Below are positions 8,559-16,364 of a stretch of DNA of 64,000 nt, one piece after another. The stretch is taken from assembly GCF_020829625.1 (NCBI RefSeq), contig NZ_JAIVFX010000012.1, forward strand, positions 62,001-126,000, written 5' to 3'. Both the position numbers and the translations under genes were made by a program. The stretch's first letter is position 1. Each line of letters begins with the position of its first letter. This DNA is from Nostoc sp. XA010. GTDB taxonomy: Bacteria; Cyanobacteriota; Cyanobacteriia; Cyanobacteriales; Nostocaceae. The notes beneath the pieces were generated by a model, which saw nothing but the letters and a program-made list of their open reading frames with translations, made no database searches and had not been told where the DNA came from.

Positions 8559-8942
8559 TTATTGTGGCGATCGCACTGCTACACTATCACCTGGTGTTGA
8601 AGGCCATCTCACCGTCAGAATAGTACAGTCAGACTGAGCAACCCAGCAATGTGGCACACCCGCAGACCACAGCACATAATCACCCTCACGAGATAGAATC
8701 ATCTCCCGATCCTCAAACTGAAGGCAAAATTGGCCATTAATCAAAATCGAAAGAGTCGCGGCTGTGTCATTTACTCCCCACTCAGTTCTACTGTCTCCTG
8801 CTTTATGGACACCCCACTTTATTTCTAGTGCTGTGGTTGAGCGAGGATCATCATCTGGGGTGATGAAGTAACCCATAAACCAACCCCAGCGATTTGCACC
8901 TTCGCTAGCAGCATTCCCAAAAATAACTTTAGGCTGCATCAC
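8559..8942 (-). CDS. Cupin-domain protein
   Basis: 127 residues forming one small beta-barrel. The second cupin motif is recognisable as GDYVLWSAGVPHCW, with a metal-ligand type His, and the strand ILINGQFCLQF precedes it. The first motif lacks the usual HxH (AATLSILINGQ), so metal binding may be weak or lost. The long N-terminal segment (NRWGWFMGYF to KWGVHKAGDSR) is conserved-looking rather than disordered. Function unknown. It probably shares a transcript with the SRPBCC gene downstream. Confidence 0.65.
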   Translation of the reverse strand: MMQPKVIFGNAASEGANRWGWFMGYFITPDDDPRSTTALEIKWGVHKAGDSRTEWGVNDTAATLSILINGQFCLQFEDREMILSREGDYVLWSAGVPHCWVAQSDCTILTVRWPSTPGDSVAVRSPQ

Positions 8943-9127
8943 TCACCTTCTTCATTCATAACTAATCAAAATAGATGAACACAGATAATTAATTATCAAA
9001 ATTATCTGCGTCCATCTGCGTCCATCTAGGGATTTAGATTAAGGTGAGTTCGACTAACCTCTTCCTTTGGAAGAAAATCGATCTGGCTTTGCAAGGGGAT
9101 AGATAAGTAAGTTTGCGTACACCGTAG

Positions 9128-10639
9128 CTACTCTTGACTGGGAGTAGCAGGTTGCGATTGAGGTGATTGAGGTTGTTGGCGTAAACCGCGCAAAGACTCC
9201 CGCAACTTGTTCTGGCTAGTGTTATCTCTTCGCCGCCGCCGCTTTATGGTTGCTGGTGGCTTTTGTGATGAATCGGTAGCCCTTTGCTCACGTTGGATAC
9301 TGCGTAAGGAATCTCTTGCACTTCCTTGAGTGCGAGTTGTTCTAGCTGGAGATGATGGGCTTGTAGCAGGACTTTCCGCTCTTTGAGGTTCTAGTCGCCG
9401 ACTAAATCCAGATATTGCTGGTTTTGTGGCTGTAGCTCCATTAAATGAAGGTGGCAACTCTCTGCGCCTACGTCTTGAAGTTTGTTGTGTGGAGTTTGCA
9501 GTAGTTGCCTGCTGGGTTCTTTCTTCTGCTTGTCTTTGTGCTTGTCTTTGTGCTTGCCGTTCTTGAACTTGGCGCGATCGCCGTGAACCTTTTATGGCAA
9601 ATTCAGTGGCTATAGCTACCCCTTGTCTACCACCTTCTGCGGGTTTTAATTTCCACTCACGCGCTTGTCTGGCGGTTTCTTCATCTAATTCACGGTTTCC
9701 ACTGGAGCGAGCAATCCGCACATTGGTAACATTGCCTTGTGCATCAGTATCTACAGCTACTTCTACTCTGCCTTCAACTCCCCGCCGTCTTGCTGCCTCT
9801 GGATACTTGGCATTACATTCGCGGCAGGCTGCACGACCATTACCTGGACTGTTAATTTTTGGAGGTGTAGGCGCTGTTGCTACTGCGGGACGGTTTCCTG
9901 TACCACTACCAATGCCGCTACCAGTACCACTACCAATGCCACTACCAATGCCGCTACCAGTACCACTACCAATGCCACTACCAATTCCACTACCAGTGCC
10001 AGTGCCAGTTCCGCTACCAATGCCACCGCCAGTGCCAGTGCCAGTACCTCCACCAGTGCCAGTACCACTACTTGTACCTACAGCAATACCACTACCTGAA
10101 CCTAAACCAACACCAGAGCCACCACCACCGCCACCACCGCCACCACCCGCCGAACTTGCTTTGGAATCTCCAGATAAAGCTGATCGTGGAACGGATGCAG
10201 ATTTCACAGGAACTTCTGGCGCTAATCGTGGAATGGGTGCAGACTTCACAGGAACTTCTGGCTTGCTAGCAATTGCTTCTGGCGGTGTATTTGTCGGCTG
10301 TGGCTTCTGAGCAACTGCTGTAATCTGTTCAAATTGCTGCTGAACTTTTTCTACTGGTGGAGTTTCTATAGGCTGTTTTTGGACAACTTCTGGTTCTTTT
10401 TTTATTTCTTCTGGAATCTGTGCGATTGGTTTTTCTGGTTCCGCAGTTGGAGAATCAACCATCGCCAACTCTATTGGTTCTTCTTCTCCTGTAGGGACTC
10501 TCGTCAAATAATTACTTATGCCTGAGGACAGTACGCCGATATGCAGCGCCAGTGAACCTATCAGACTGTAAGTCAGAAAAGACTTGAGAGCCTCAACTTC
10601 TTTGGAACGTTGCTCGACAGTAATGCCAGAAAAGCTCAT
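9128..10639 (-). CDS. TonB-family energy transducer with Gly-rich linker
   Basis: 503 residues. A membrane anchor at about 22-43 has the SxxxH pair of TonB (Ser29, His33). A Pro/Glu/Lys-rich periplasmic spacer follows (about 50-155), then a Gly/Ser/Thr tract (166-249), then the TonB C-terminal domain at about 262-345 (CNAKYPEAARRRGVEG, ARSSGNRELDEETARQA, WKLKPAEGG). TonB couples the proton gradient through ExbB/ExbD to outer-membrane receptors. The domain normally ends the protein; here about 155 basic, low-complexity residues (QRQAQRQ, RRRRR) follow it. An AACREC cysteine pair precedes the domain. The divergent exbB-exbD genes are the likely partners. Confidence 0.85.
   Translation of the reverse strand: MSFSGITVEQRSKEVEALKSFLTYSLIGSLALHIGVLSSGISNYLTRVPTGEEEPIELAMVDSPTAEPEKPIAQIPEEIKKEPEVVQKQPIETPPVEKVQQQFEQITAVAQKPQPTNTPPEAIASKPEVPVKSAPIPRLAPEVPVKSASVPRSALSGDSKASSAGGGGGGGGGGSGVGLGSGSGIAVGTSSGTGTGGGTGTGTGGGIGSGTGTGTGSGIGSGIGSGTGSGIGSGIGSGTGSGIGSGTGNRPAVATAPTPPKINSPGNGRAACRECNAKYPEAARRRGVEGRVEVAVDTDAQGNVTNVRIARSSGNRELDEETARQAREWKLKPAEGGRQGVAIATEFAIKGSRRSRQVQERQAQRQAQRQAEERTQQATTANSTQQTSRRRRRELPPSFNGATATKPAISGFSRRLEPQRAESPATSPSSPARTTRTQGSARDSLRSIQREQRATDSSQKPPATIKRRRRRDNTSQNKLRESLRGLRQQPQSPQSQPATPSQE
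9894..10145. repeat. Degenerate six-base tandem tract in tonB
   Basis: On the plus strand, alternating CACTACCAATGC, CGCTACCAGTAC and GTGCCAGTGCCA units encode, on the minus strand, a GSGTG/GSGIG repeat tract and end in a run of Gly codons. The tract may vary in length by slippage. It also creates long spurious Pro-rich reading frames on the plus strand. Confidence 0.85.
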
Positions 10640-10981
10640 AGCTATTGCTACCCATTCTCACTAACTTAGCTATCTTAGAATGCAAGGTTACAAATATCAA
10701 GTAAAAAATTAAAATTACTTGCGATCGCCTTATGGAACCCTGCATTAGTAAAAACATCTTATCAAACCACCTATATCATGGTTTTTGGATAAAATTAATT
10801 TTTGTTGCAATCTAATTAAATTAATTTATGTAAAACAAACGAACAAGTAAATAAAAATCATCAGCATTACATTTGAAAAAATTATCATTATATTTTATAT
10901 TTTATTGAGAATAAGTTTCAGCTTTTCTCTAGATTCTGGTAGTCTAATTTTGTATTGTGGATGACGTTATAGAGGCACTAC
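10640..10981. promoter_or_regulatory. tonB/exbB divergent promoter region, possible Fur site
   Basis: This 340-base AT-rich gap separates the divergent tonB and exbB genes and must hold both promoters. ATTATCATTATA at 10881-10892 matches 10 of 12 bases of the right half of the Fur consensus (ATAATCATTATC), but the left half is poor. Iron control would suit these genes; the site is only a candidate. Confidence 0.35.
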
Positions 10982-11635
10982 ATGGGAATTCAGAATTTGT
11001 TTGCAGCAGGCGGTATCGTCATGTGGCCCCTGTTGGCGTTTTCGGTCTTGGGCGTGGCACTGATCATCGAGCGGATCAGGTTTTGGGTAAGGATCAATCA
11101 GCGTCAAAGCCGCGTGGTGCGAGATGTTTTGAATCTCTACCGTCTCGATAATGTTGTCGGTGCAATGGATAAACTTCAGAAAAACGCAGATTTGCCACTC
11201 GCCCGGATTTTTCTAGCGGCTTTAGAATTAGAGGAGCCAAATCCAGAGGAATTTCGTTTGGCGTTAGAAAGCGAAGCGCAGGCTGAGATCCCTGTGTTAA
11301 AACGTTTCCAAAACCTTTTCGAGACAATCATTAGTCTGGCACCACTGTTGGGTCTTCTCGGCACAGTATTAGGATTGATAACCTCCTTTGCTTCCCTAAA
11401 TCTTGGTGACGTGGGAGGTAGCAAAACGGCAAGTGTTACAGCTGGGATTAGTGAAGCCCTAGTATCAACAGCATCAGGATTGATAGTTGCTATATTCATA
11501 CTCTTGTTTGCCAATACCTTCCGGGGGCTGTACCAACGGCAAATTGCACTAATTCAGGAGTATGGGGGACAGCTAGAATTACTTTACCGCCGTCGCTATG
11601 AACGAGGAGAAAAAATGTATGCGTCTACCAGATGA
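10982..11635 (+). CDS. exbB: ExbB/TolQ-family proton channel subunit
   Basis: 217 residues with the MotA/TolQ/ExbB layout: a first membrane helix near 10-32 (IVMWPLLAFSVLGVALIIER), a cytoplasmic segment, then two helices spanning about 108-190, including LAPLLGLLGTVLGLI and ALVSTASGLIVAIFILLFA. It forms the pentameric channel that, with ExbD, powers TonB. The 3-prime end overlaps exbD, so the two are translationally coupled. The adjacent divergent tonB gives a complete TonB-ExbB-ExbD set. Confidence 0.92.
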   Translation: MGIQNLFAAGGIVMWPLLAFSVLGVALIIERIRFWVRINQRQSRVVRDVLNLYRLDNVVGAMDKLQKNADLPLARIFLAALELEEPNPEEFRLALESEAQAEIPVLKRFQNLFETIISLAPLLGLLGTVLGLITSFASLNLGDVGGSKTASVTAGISEALVSTASGLIVAIFILLFANTFRGLYQRQIALIQEYGGQLELLYRRRYERGEKMYASTR

Positions 11636-12023
11636 GCCAGAACTTCCATTACAGATCAACATCGTGCCGATGATTGATGTGATATTTGCAATTTTGACAT
11701 TTTTTATCATGTCAACTCTGTTTTTAACCCGCTCAGAAGGTTTACCAGTAAATTTACCCAAGGCCACCACAGCGAAACAACAGCAAGTTCCCACTAGAAT
11801 TACGATTACGGTAGATGAAAAAGAACAGGTAAGCCTGAACCGTAACCCAGTTGCAATTGATGATTTGACAGCGCAAGTACGTACTCTAGTTGGTTCAAAC
11901 CCAGAAGTGTTGGTAATTATTAATGCTGATGAAAAAGTTGATTATGGTCGGGTAGTAGCGGTGATGGATCGGGTACGTCAAGTTGAAGGGGCAAAGTTAG
12001 CGATCGCTACCCAAAAACAATAA
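11619..12023 (+). CDS. exbD: ExbD/TolR-family proton channel subunit
   Basis: About 134 residues: MRLPDEPELPLQINIVPMID, where the final Asp lies in the single membrane helix (IDVIFAILTFFIMSTLF) and is the proton-carrying residue of ExbD. A periplasmic domain follows (ITITVDEKEQVSLN ... VLVIINADEKVDYG). ATG 11619 is preferred to ATG 11598 because GAGGAG at 11604-11609 is correctly spaced for it. The gene overlaps exbB by 17 bases. Confidence 0.92.
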   Translation: MRLPDEPELPLQINIVPMIDVIFAILTFFIMSTLFLTRSEGLPVNLPKATTAKQQQVPTRITITVDEKEQVSLNRNPVAIDDLTAQVRTLVGSNPEVLVIINADEKVDYGRVVAVMDRVRQVEGAKLAIATQKQ

Positions 12024-12154
12024 GTCTCAATATTGTACATAAAAAGTTCAGCGAGTCAGAAAATTTCTCTATTCTGACTCCTAACTCTTTTTTGTGTGAT
12101 GGCAGAGCAAGTAAATTTATTTATAGGGATTATTAATTTTGATTTTTGACTTCT

Positions 12155-12919
12155 CTAAAGGCGCTGACGCATTTGCAATTTTTGAGATATAAGTTTTAAT
12201 AATAATTCTTGCTGTGAATGGATAAAAAAGTGGTCACTGTTGAACTCATGTAATGAGAAAGCAGCGATAGTCTGCTCTCGCCATGCTTGCAATGCCTCAT
12301 GACTAACTTCTTGGTCTTGCAAACCACCAAAAACAGTAATAGGACACTCCAAGGGCTGTTCTTGAGTGTAAATATAAGTTTCTAGAACGGCAAAATCTGC
12401 CCGCAAAATGGGGAGGAACATCTGCATCAGTTCCTGGCTTTCTAGTACTGCTTTGGGTGTACCGTTAAGACTGCGTAGCTCATTGAGCAAATCAGGGTCT
12501 GATAGGATATGGAAGGGTGGTTTTGTGGACGGGATTTGTGGGGCGCGACGAGCAGAGATGAAGAGATGAAAGGGAGCAAGACTATACTGAGAGCGAAGTA
12601 GATGGGTCAACTCAAAGCTAACTAATCCGCCCATACTGTGACCGAAGAAAGCGAATGGTTTGTCTAAGTATGGTAATAGAACTGGAGCGATCGCTTCAAC
12701 AAGAGATTCTAATCGCATCAAAGGTGCTGACTTAATCTGTCTTCCTCGTCCCGGATATTCCACAGCGCAGACTTCGACATTACTAGGAAGATTATTAGGC
12801 CATGTGCGAAAAATTGCCGAGTTTCCACCAGCGTAGGGGAAGCAGAATAAACGCAAGTTGGCTTGAGGATTTGGTTGAGGACAGATAACCCAGGAATTGA
12901 AGCTTGGTGTAGTTGTCAT
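12155..12919 (-). CDS. Type II thioesterase (GrsT/RifR-like)
   Basis: 254 residues from ATG 12919; a TTG nine codons upstream is less likely. Alpha/beta-hydrolase with LRLFCFPYAGGNS near the start, the nucleophile elbow FFGHSMGGL (Ser about 100) and a C-terminal catalytic His in SDHFFIHS, with Asp in the GGLQDQEVS region. These enzymes edit stalled nonribosomal-peptide or polyketide carrier domains, or release their products. No NRPS/PKS genes are in the window, so the partner assembly line lies elsewhere. Confidence 0.85.
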   Translation of the reverse strand: MTTTPSFNSWVICPQPNPQANLRLFCFPYAGGNSAIFRTWPNNLPSNVEVCAVEYPGRGRQIKSAPLMRLESLVEAIAPVLLPYLDKPFAFFGHSMGGLVSFELTHLLRSQYSLAPFHLFISARRAPQIPSTKPPFHILSDPDLLNELRSLNGTPKAVLESQELMQMFLPILRADFAVLETYIYTQEQPLECPITVFGGLQDQEVSHEALQAWREQTIAAFSLHEFNSDHFFIHSQQELLLKLISQKLQMRQRL

Positions 12920-12984
12920 AATAGAGCTTAGAGTTGGATAATACAACTTTGCTTTAATTTTTAAGTATATTAACTGATAATCTT

Positions 12985-15081
12985 ATGACAGGAATGGAAC
13001 CTTGGGCTATATCAGCCGTTAGCGGTGTCGCCGCTATGTTTGTCCAAATCGGTGGTCAGGCTTTAGGAGTATTGGGCAAAACTCTGGATGAAAAAACCAA
13101 GAAGTTAATTTTTGCTGCATCAAATCAATATGAAAAGAACTACGAACAACGGCATGGCATTATCAAAGTATTAGGAATGCATGAACCTGTCAAGCTGGAA
13201 TCGCTCTATACATCGGTGCAGTTTTTAGATGATGATGCTATTCAGAGTTTTGAATCTATTGAAAATTTAGAAAATTTATATCGCCAAGCTAACAGCCGCA
13301 GATTCCAATCTCAAAATTGTGGCAAACAAGAAGGAATAAAAGTTGCTAATGATAAGCAATATCTGATGGTTCTTGGTGGACCTGGTGCAGGAAAGTCTAC
13401 ATTTGTACGGAAGATAGGACTAGAAGCACTCAAAGGTAAAAAAGGAGGATTTAAACATGCCTGCATTCCAGTTTTTATCGAATTGAAAAGGTTTGGATCT
13501 GGCAATATCGATATTAAAGCATTTATTACTGAAGAGTTTGGTATTTGTGGCTTTCCATCACCAGATAAATTTGCAGCCAAAGCTTTAGAAGAACGTAAAT
13601 TACTAATTTTGCTGGATGGGTTGGATGAAGTACCAACAAAAAATTTGACTGAGGCAATTAGCCAAATTCAAAACTTTGTTGACAAGTATGATCAAAATCG
13701 TTTCATTGCCTCCTGTCGCACGGCGGCTTATCGCAGCGATTTTCGTCGCTTTAGCGATGTATCAATGGCAGATTTTGACGATGCTCAAATTCAGCAATTT
13801 ATTTATAACTGGTTTCATTCAGATACAGATAAGCAGGAGAAGACAGGCGAGAAATGCTGGGAGCTACTACAAAAACCAGAACATCAAGCTGCAAAAGAAT
13901 TAGCACACACACCTTTATTGCTGACATTTTTGTGTTTAGTTTATGACCGTTCCCAAAGTTTTCCAGATAATCGCAGTGTTCTTTATCGGAAGGCACTGCG
14001 GATATTGCTAGAAGAGTGGGCATCAGAAAAGCGAATTCTCAGAGATGAGATTTATCAAGGACTACATACAGAATTAGAAGAGATATTACTATCAGAGATT
14101 GCTTATACAGGTTTTGAGTCTGACAGACTGTTCTTTTCAGGGCGCGATATTGTTCAGCAAATTAAAACATTTTTAGCGAGTAATCTGAATGCACCTCAGC
14201 ATTTAGATGGGGAATCGGTGCTGAATGCGATCGCTATTCAACAAGGAATTTTAGTAGAACGCGCCGAGGATGTATTTTCTTTTTCACATCTAACGCTACA
14301 GGAATATTTAACAGCACAGTATATTGATGACCATCGGCAAGTTGAGAAATTAGTTACTGAACATCTTGTAGATGAACGCTGGAAAGAGGTATTTTTGTTG
14401 GTAGCTGGGTTAATGCGTGGTGGTGCAGATGATTTGCTGCGGTTGATGGAAAAGGAAGCGCAAAAATATATTAATACCCCGAAGTTACAAGCTTTATTAA
14501 ACTGGGCAGAACAGGTAACAGCTGGATCGCCAGGGGATTTTAAACCTGTGGGTAAACGCGCAGTTGCAATTGCGATCGCCTACACCTACGCCAACACTTA
14601 CGCCAACAGCTACAACCTTGACAACAGCTTTGCTAATGCCATTGCCAACACCTATGCCATTGAGATTGCCAACACCTATGCCATTGAGATTGCCAACACC
14701 TATGCCATCGCCATCACCAACCCCATCAACATCGCTAAAGGTATCAATTACTCTCGTGAACTAGAAAAATTAAAAATCTTCAATAACATCAATTTTACTG
14801 TGCTGATTGCTCGGCTAGAAGCACTGAGAGCTAAAGTTACTGATGATCAACAGCCACAAGAAGCGCGTCTTGTATTTCCTGAACGCCTCCAAAAAACTTT
14901 ACTTAATGCTTTCAATCTCACCCAAGAAATGGTCAACTTATCAGAGGAAGAAGCGAAAGCACTCGGCGATTATCTCTACGCCAATTACCTCATCATGCAA
15001 TGCAAACAAGCAGCAGTACGGGTGTCACCCCAAACCTGGGAAGCAATTGAGGCGCGAATGTTGTTGGTTCCAGGTGATTAA
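12985..15081 (+). CDS. NACHT-type STAND NTPase
   Basis: 698 residues. An N-terminal helical domain (about 1-115, GVAAMFVQIGGQALG) precedes a NACHT ATPase: Walker A GGPGAGKST (Lys137) and Walker B LLILLDGLDEV (Asp211), sensor-like RFIASCRTAAYR, and the LAHTPLLLTFLC helix. The C-terminal part has QEYLTAQYI, then a tandem tract (IANTYAIE) and a helical end. Bacterial NACHT proteins are signalling ATPases related to NLRs; several protect against phage, and cyanobacteria carry many. No LRR or WD repeats are present, so the sensor must be the C-terminal helical region. No separate effector gene is adjacent. A defence role is an inference from the family. Confidence 0.8.
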   Translation: MTGMEPWAISAVSGVAAMFVQIGGQALGVLGKTLDEKTKKLIFAASNQYEKNYEQRHGIIKVLGMHEPVKLESLYTSVQFLDDDAIQSFESIENLENLYRQANSRRFQSQNCGKQEGIKVANDKQYLMVLGGPGAGKSTFVRKIGLEALKGKKGGFKHACIPVFIELKRFGSGNIDIKAFITEEFGICGFPSPDKFAAKALEERKLLILLDGLDEVPTKNLTEAISQIQNFVDKYDQNRFIASCRTAAYRSDFRRFSDVSMADFDDAQIQQFIYNWFHSDTDKQEKTGEKCWELLQKPEHQAAKELAHTPLLLTFLCLVYDRSQSFPDNRSVLYRKALRILLEEWASEKRILRDEIYQGLHTELEEILLSEIAYTGFESDRLFFSGRDIVQQIKTFLASNLNAPQHLDGESVLNAIAIQQGILVERAEDVFSFSHLTLQEYLTAQYIDDHRQVEKLVTEHLVDERWKEVFLLVAGLMRGGADDLLRLMEKEAQKYINTPKLQALLNWAEQVTAGSPGDFKPVGKRAVAIAIAYTYANTYANSYNLDNSFANAIANTYAIEIANTYAIEIANTYAIAITNPINIAKGINYSRELEKLKIFNNINFTVLIARLEALRAKVTDDQQPQEARLVFPERLQKTLLNAFNLTQEMVNLSEEEAKALGDYLYANYLIMQCKQAAVRVSPQTWEAIEARMLLVPGD
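14563..14730 (+). repeat. Short tandem tract in NACHT gene
   Basis: Units of about 24-27 bases of the type GCCAACACCTATGCCATTGA repeat with decay, encoding IANTYAIE three times after more divergent YANTYANS copies. It lies between the NACHT region and the C-terminal helices and may be a length-variable linker. Confidence 0.75.
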
Positions 15082-15122
15082 GCAACAATAGAACAATAAA
15101 AAGATAGCCAGATAAACGCTCC

Positions 15123-15383
15123 ATGAGTTCATTACAACAGGCTAAAGATACAAAAACTCGAACCTTTACAGCAATCTTGCATTGGGAAGAGGATGTTTAC
15201 GTAGCTGAATGTCCAGAGGTGGGAACCGCCAGCCAAGGAGAGACGATAGAAGAAGCGATGTCTACGACGGGCTACGCCTACGCTAATTTGCGGGAAGCAA
15301 TGGAACTTTATTTAGAAGAGTTCCCACTTTCTGAGACAGCACCTCGTCTGTTGCTAACCACATTTGAGGTAACCAGTGCCTAA
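15123..15383 (+). CDS. hicB: HicB-like antitoxin with repeat insertion
   Basis: 86 residues. A degenerate RNase H-like fold typical of HicB/UPF0150: FTAILHWEEDVYVAECPEVG, then GTASQGETIEEA and ANLREAMELYLEEFP. HicB neutralises the HicA mRNA interferase. Between EEA and ANLREA the normal family sequence is split by about eight residues (STTGYAYA) encoded by the 29-bp interspersed repeat, in frame. No DNA-binding C-terminal domain is visible. The toxin start overlaps its last bases, but that toxin is destroyed, so this antitoxin is an orphan. Confidence 0.8.
   Translation: MSSLQQAKDTKTRTFTAILHWEEDVYVAECPEVGTASQGETIEEAMSTTGYAYANLREAMELYLEEFPLSETAPRLLLTTFEVTSA
15255..15283 (+). repeat. 29-bp interspersed repeat, copy 2
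   Basis: Identical to the copy at 1133-1161. It sits inside hicB and keeps the frame. Confidence 0.9.
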
Positions 15384-15618
15384 GCTACCAAGAGTTCGAG
15401 CCTCTAAAGTTATTAGTGTTCTGGAACGCTTAGTACAGTTTTGCATAATAAACATAGCGTTTTTAATGCAGGGGGACGCATTAACATTGTATCGGGATGC
15501 ATTGGTATTGTATCGGCACGCATTAACATTGTATCAGGATGCATTGGCATTGTATCGGCACGCATTAACAATGTATCGGAATGCATTAGTATTGCAGAGG
15601 GATGCATTGGCATTGTAG
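15376..15618 (+). pseudogene. hicA: hicA toxin remnant fused to a tandem repeat
   Basis: From GTG 15376, overlapping hicB by eight bases as in normal hicBA pairs, the first 19 or so residues (LPRVRASKVISVLERL) match the start of HicA, the small dsRBD-fold mRNA interferase. The frame then leaves the family: the GxxHxxF active-site region with the catalytic His never appears. Instead the frame enters a 21-base tandem repeat reading as seven-residue units (DALTLYR, HALTLYQ, DALALYR) up to the stop. It is almost certainly inactive as a toxin. Confidence 0.7.
15474..15616 (+). repeat. 21-base tandem repeat (heptapeptide coding)
   Basis: About seven units alternating GATGCATTGGTATTGTATCG and CACGCATTAACATTGTATC types, so the true period is 42 bases. 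The array is open in several frames on both strands, which produces spurious reading frames. It ends the hicA remnant. Confidence 0.85.
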
Positions 15619-15696
15619 GATATTGCCAAATTTAATTTCCTACGAATTAATGAAATGCTCTACTAACTTCTGTCGTTATAACACTAAGTTCTGTGG

Positions 15697-16158
15697 TTAG
15701 GAATGCACAAGCTGTGGTTTTTTCTCTTCATCTATATATATGTCATGTTCTCTGTTGATAAACACCTCAGACAATGCCTGATAAGCTTCAGTCCAAGCTG
15801 TCATAACTTCTTCTGTAGCAGCTTCCCCTAAAACATCTTTCATCGCTTGCAGTAAACTTTCTCCAACAATAGGATATTGCTCTGGTGTAACATGGGTTTG
15901 CACATGACGATGGGCAATCTTTTCCACCATCGATTTTAAAGCAGGCAAATTATCAATCTGGGCAGCATAGCCATAAACTGCTGTAGCCAACCTCGCAGGC
16001 TGAGAACCATTTGCTTGAGCAGACATATCAAATTGTTCTCTGACTTCTGGATGGTTCTGAAACATAATTTCATACATCCGAGTTGTGATTTGCTGTCCGT
16101 TCTTTTTCAAAACAGGTGCAGTAGATTTAACGATATCTATTGTTTGTTGGCTAATCAT
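15697..16158 (-). CDS. Single-domain globin, flavohaemoglobin-type
   Basis: 153 residues from ATG 16158; GTG 16173 is an alternative start. The fold follows the haem domain of Hmp: TIDIVKSTAPVLKKNGQQIT at the start, proximal His85 in IAHRHV, and then the very conserved TPEQYPIVGESLL. No reductase (FAD/NAD) domain follows, so it is a stand-alone globin such as those that bind O2 or detoxify NO with a separate reductase. It is transcribed leftward, divergent from the carotenoid oxygenase, with a 200-base shared promoter gap. Confidence 0.88.
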   Translation of the reverse strand: MISQQTIDIVKSTAPVLKKNGQQITTRMYEIMFQNHPEVREQFDMSAQANGSQPARLATAVYGYAAQIDNLPALKSMVEKIAHRHVQTHVTPEQYPIVGESLLQAMKDVLGEAATEEVMTAWTEAYQALSEVFINREHDIYIDEEKKPQLVHS

Positions 16159-16364
16159 AGTATCTTGAACCACTGGGAATGTTGATTGACTTCAATTTAG
16201 TGGTTATTTTTGGGAGTTACTATGAGCTAGCTCAGTTAACGGCTAATATCATGTCAAAGCCTCTATACATCTACAGCCAGAGGCATTGTTAAAAAATTGT
16301 AACAAAGATAAAAATGTAAGAATGCAACTATGTACATCGATAATTTATCAAACAAAACTTTAAA

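Noticed and set aside
9594..10310. Long Pro-rich reading frames on the plus strand opposite tonB
   Set aside because: They are antisense of the Gly-rich repeat tract; the codons are forced by the repeat and there is no initiation context.
15413..15613. Minus-strand and alternative frames in the hicA repeat
   Set aside because: They arise because the 21-base repeat lacks stops in several frames.
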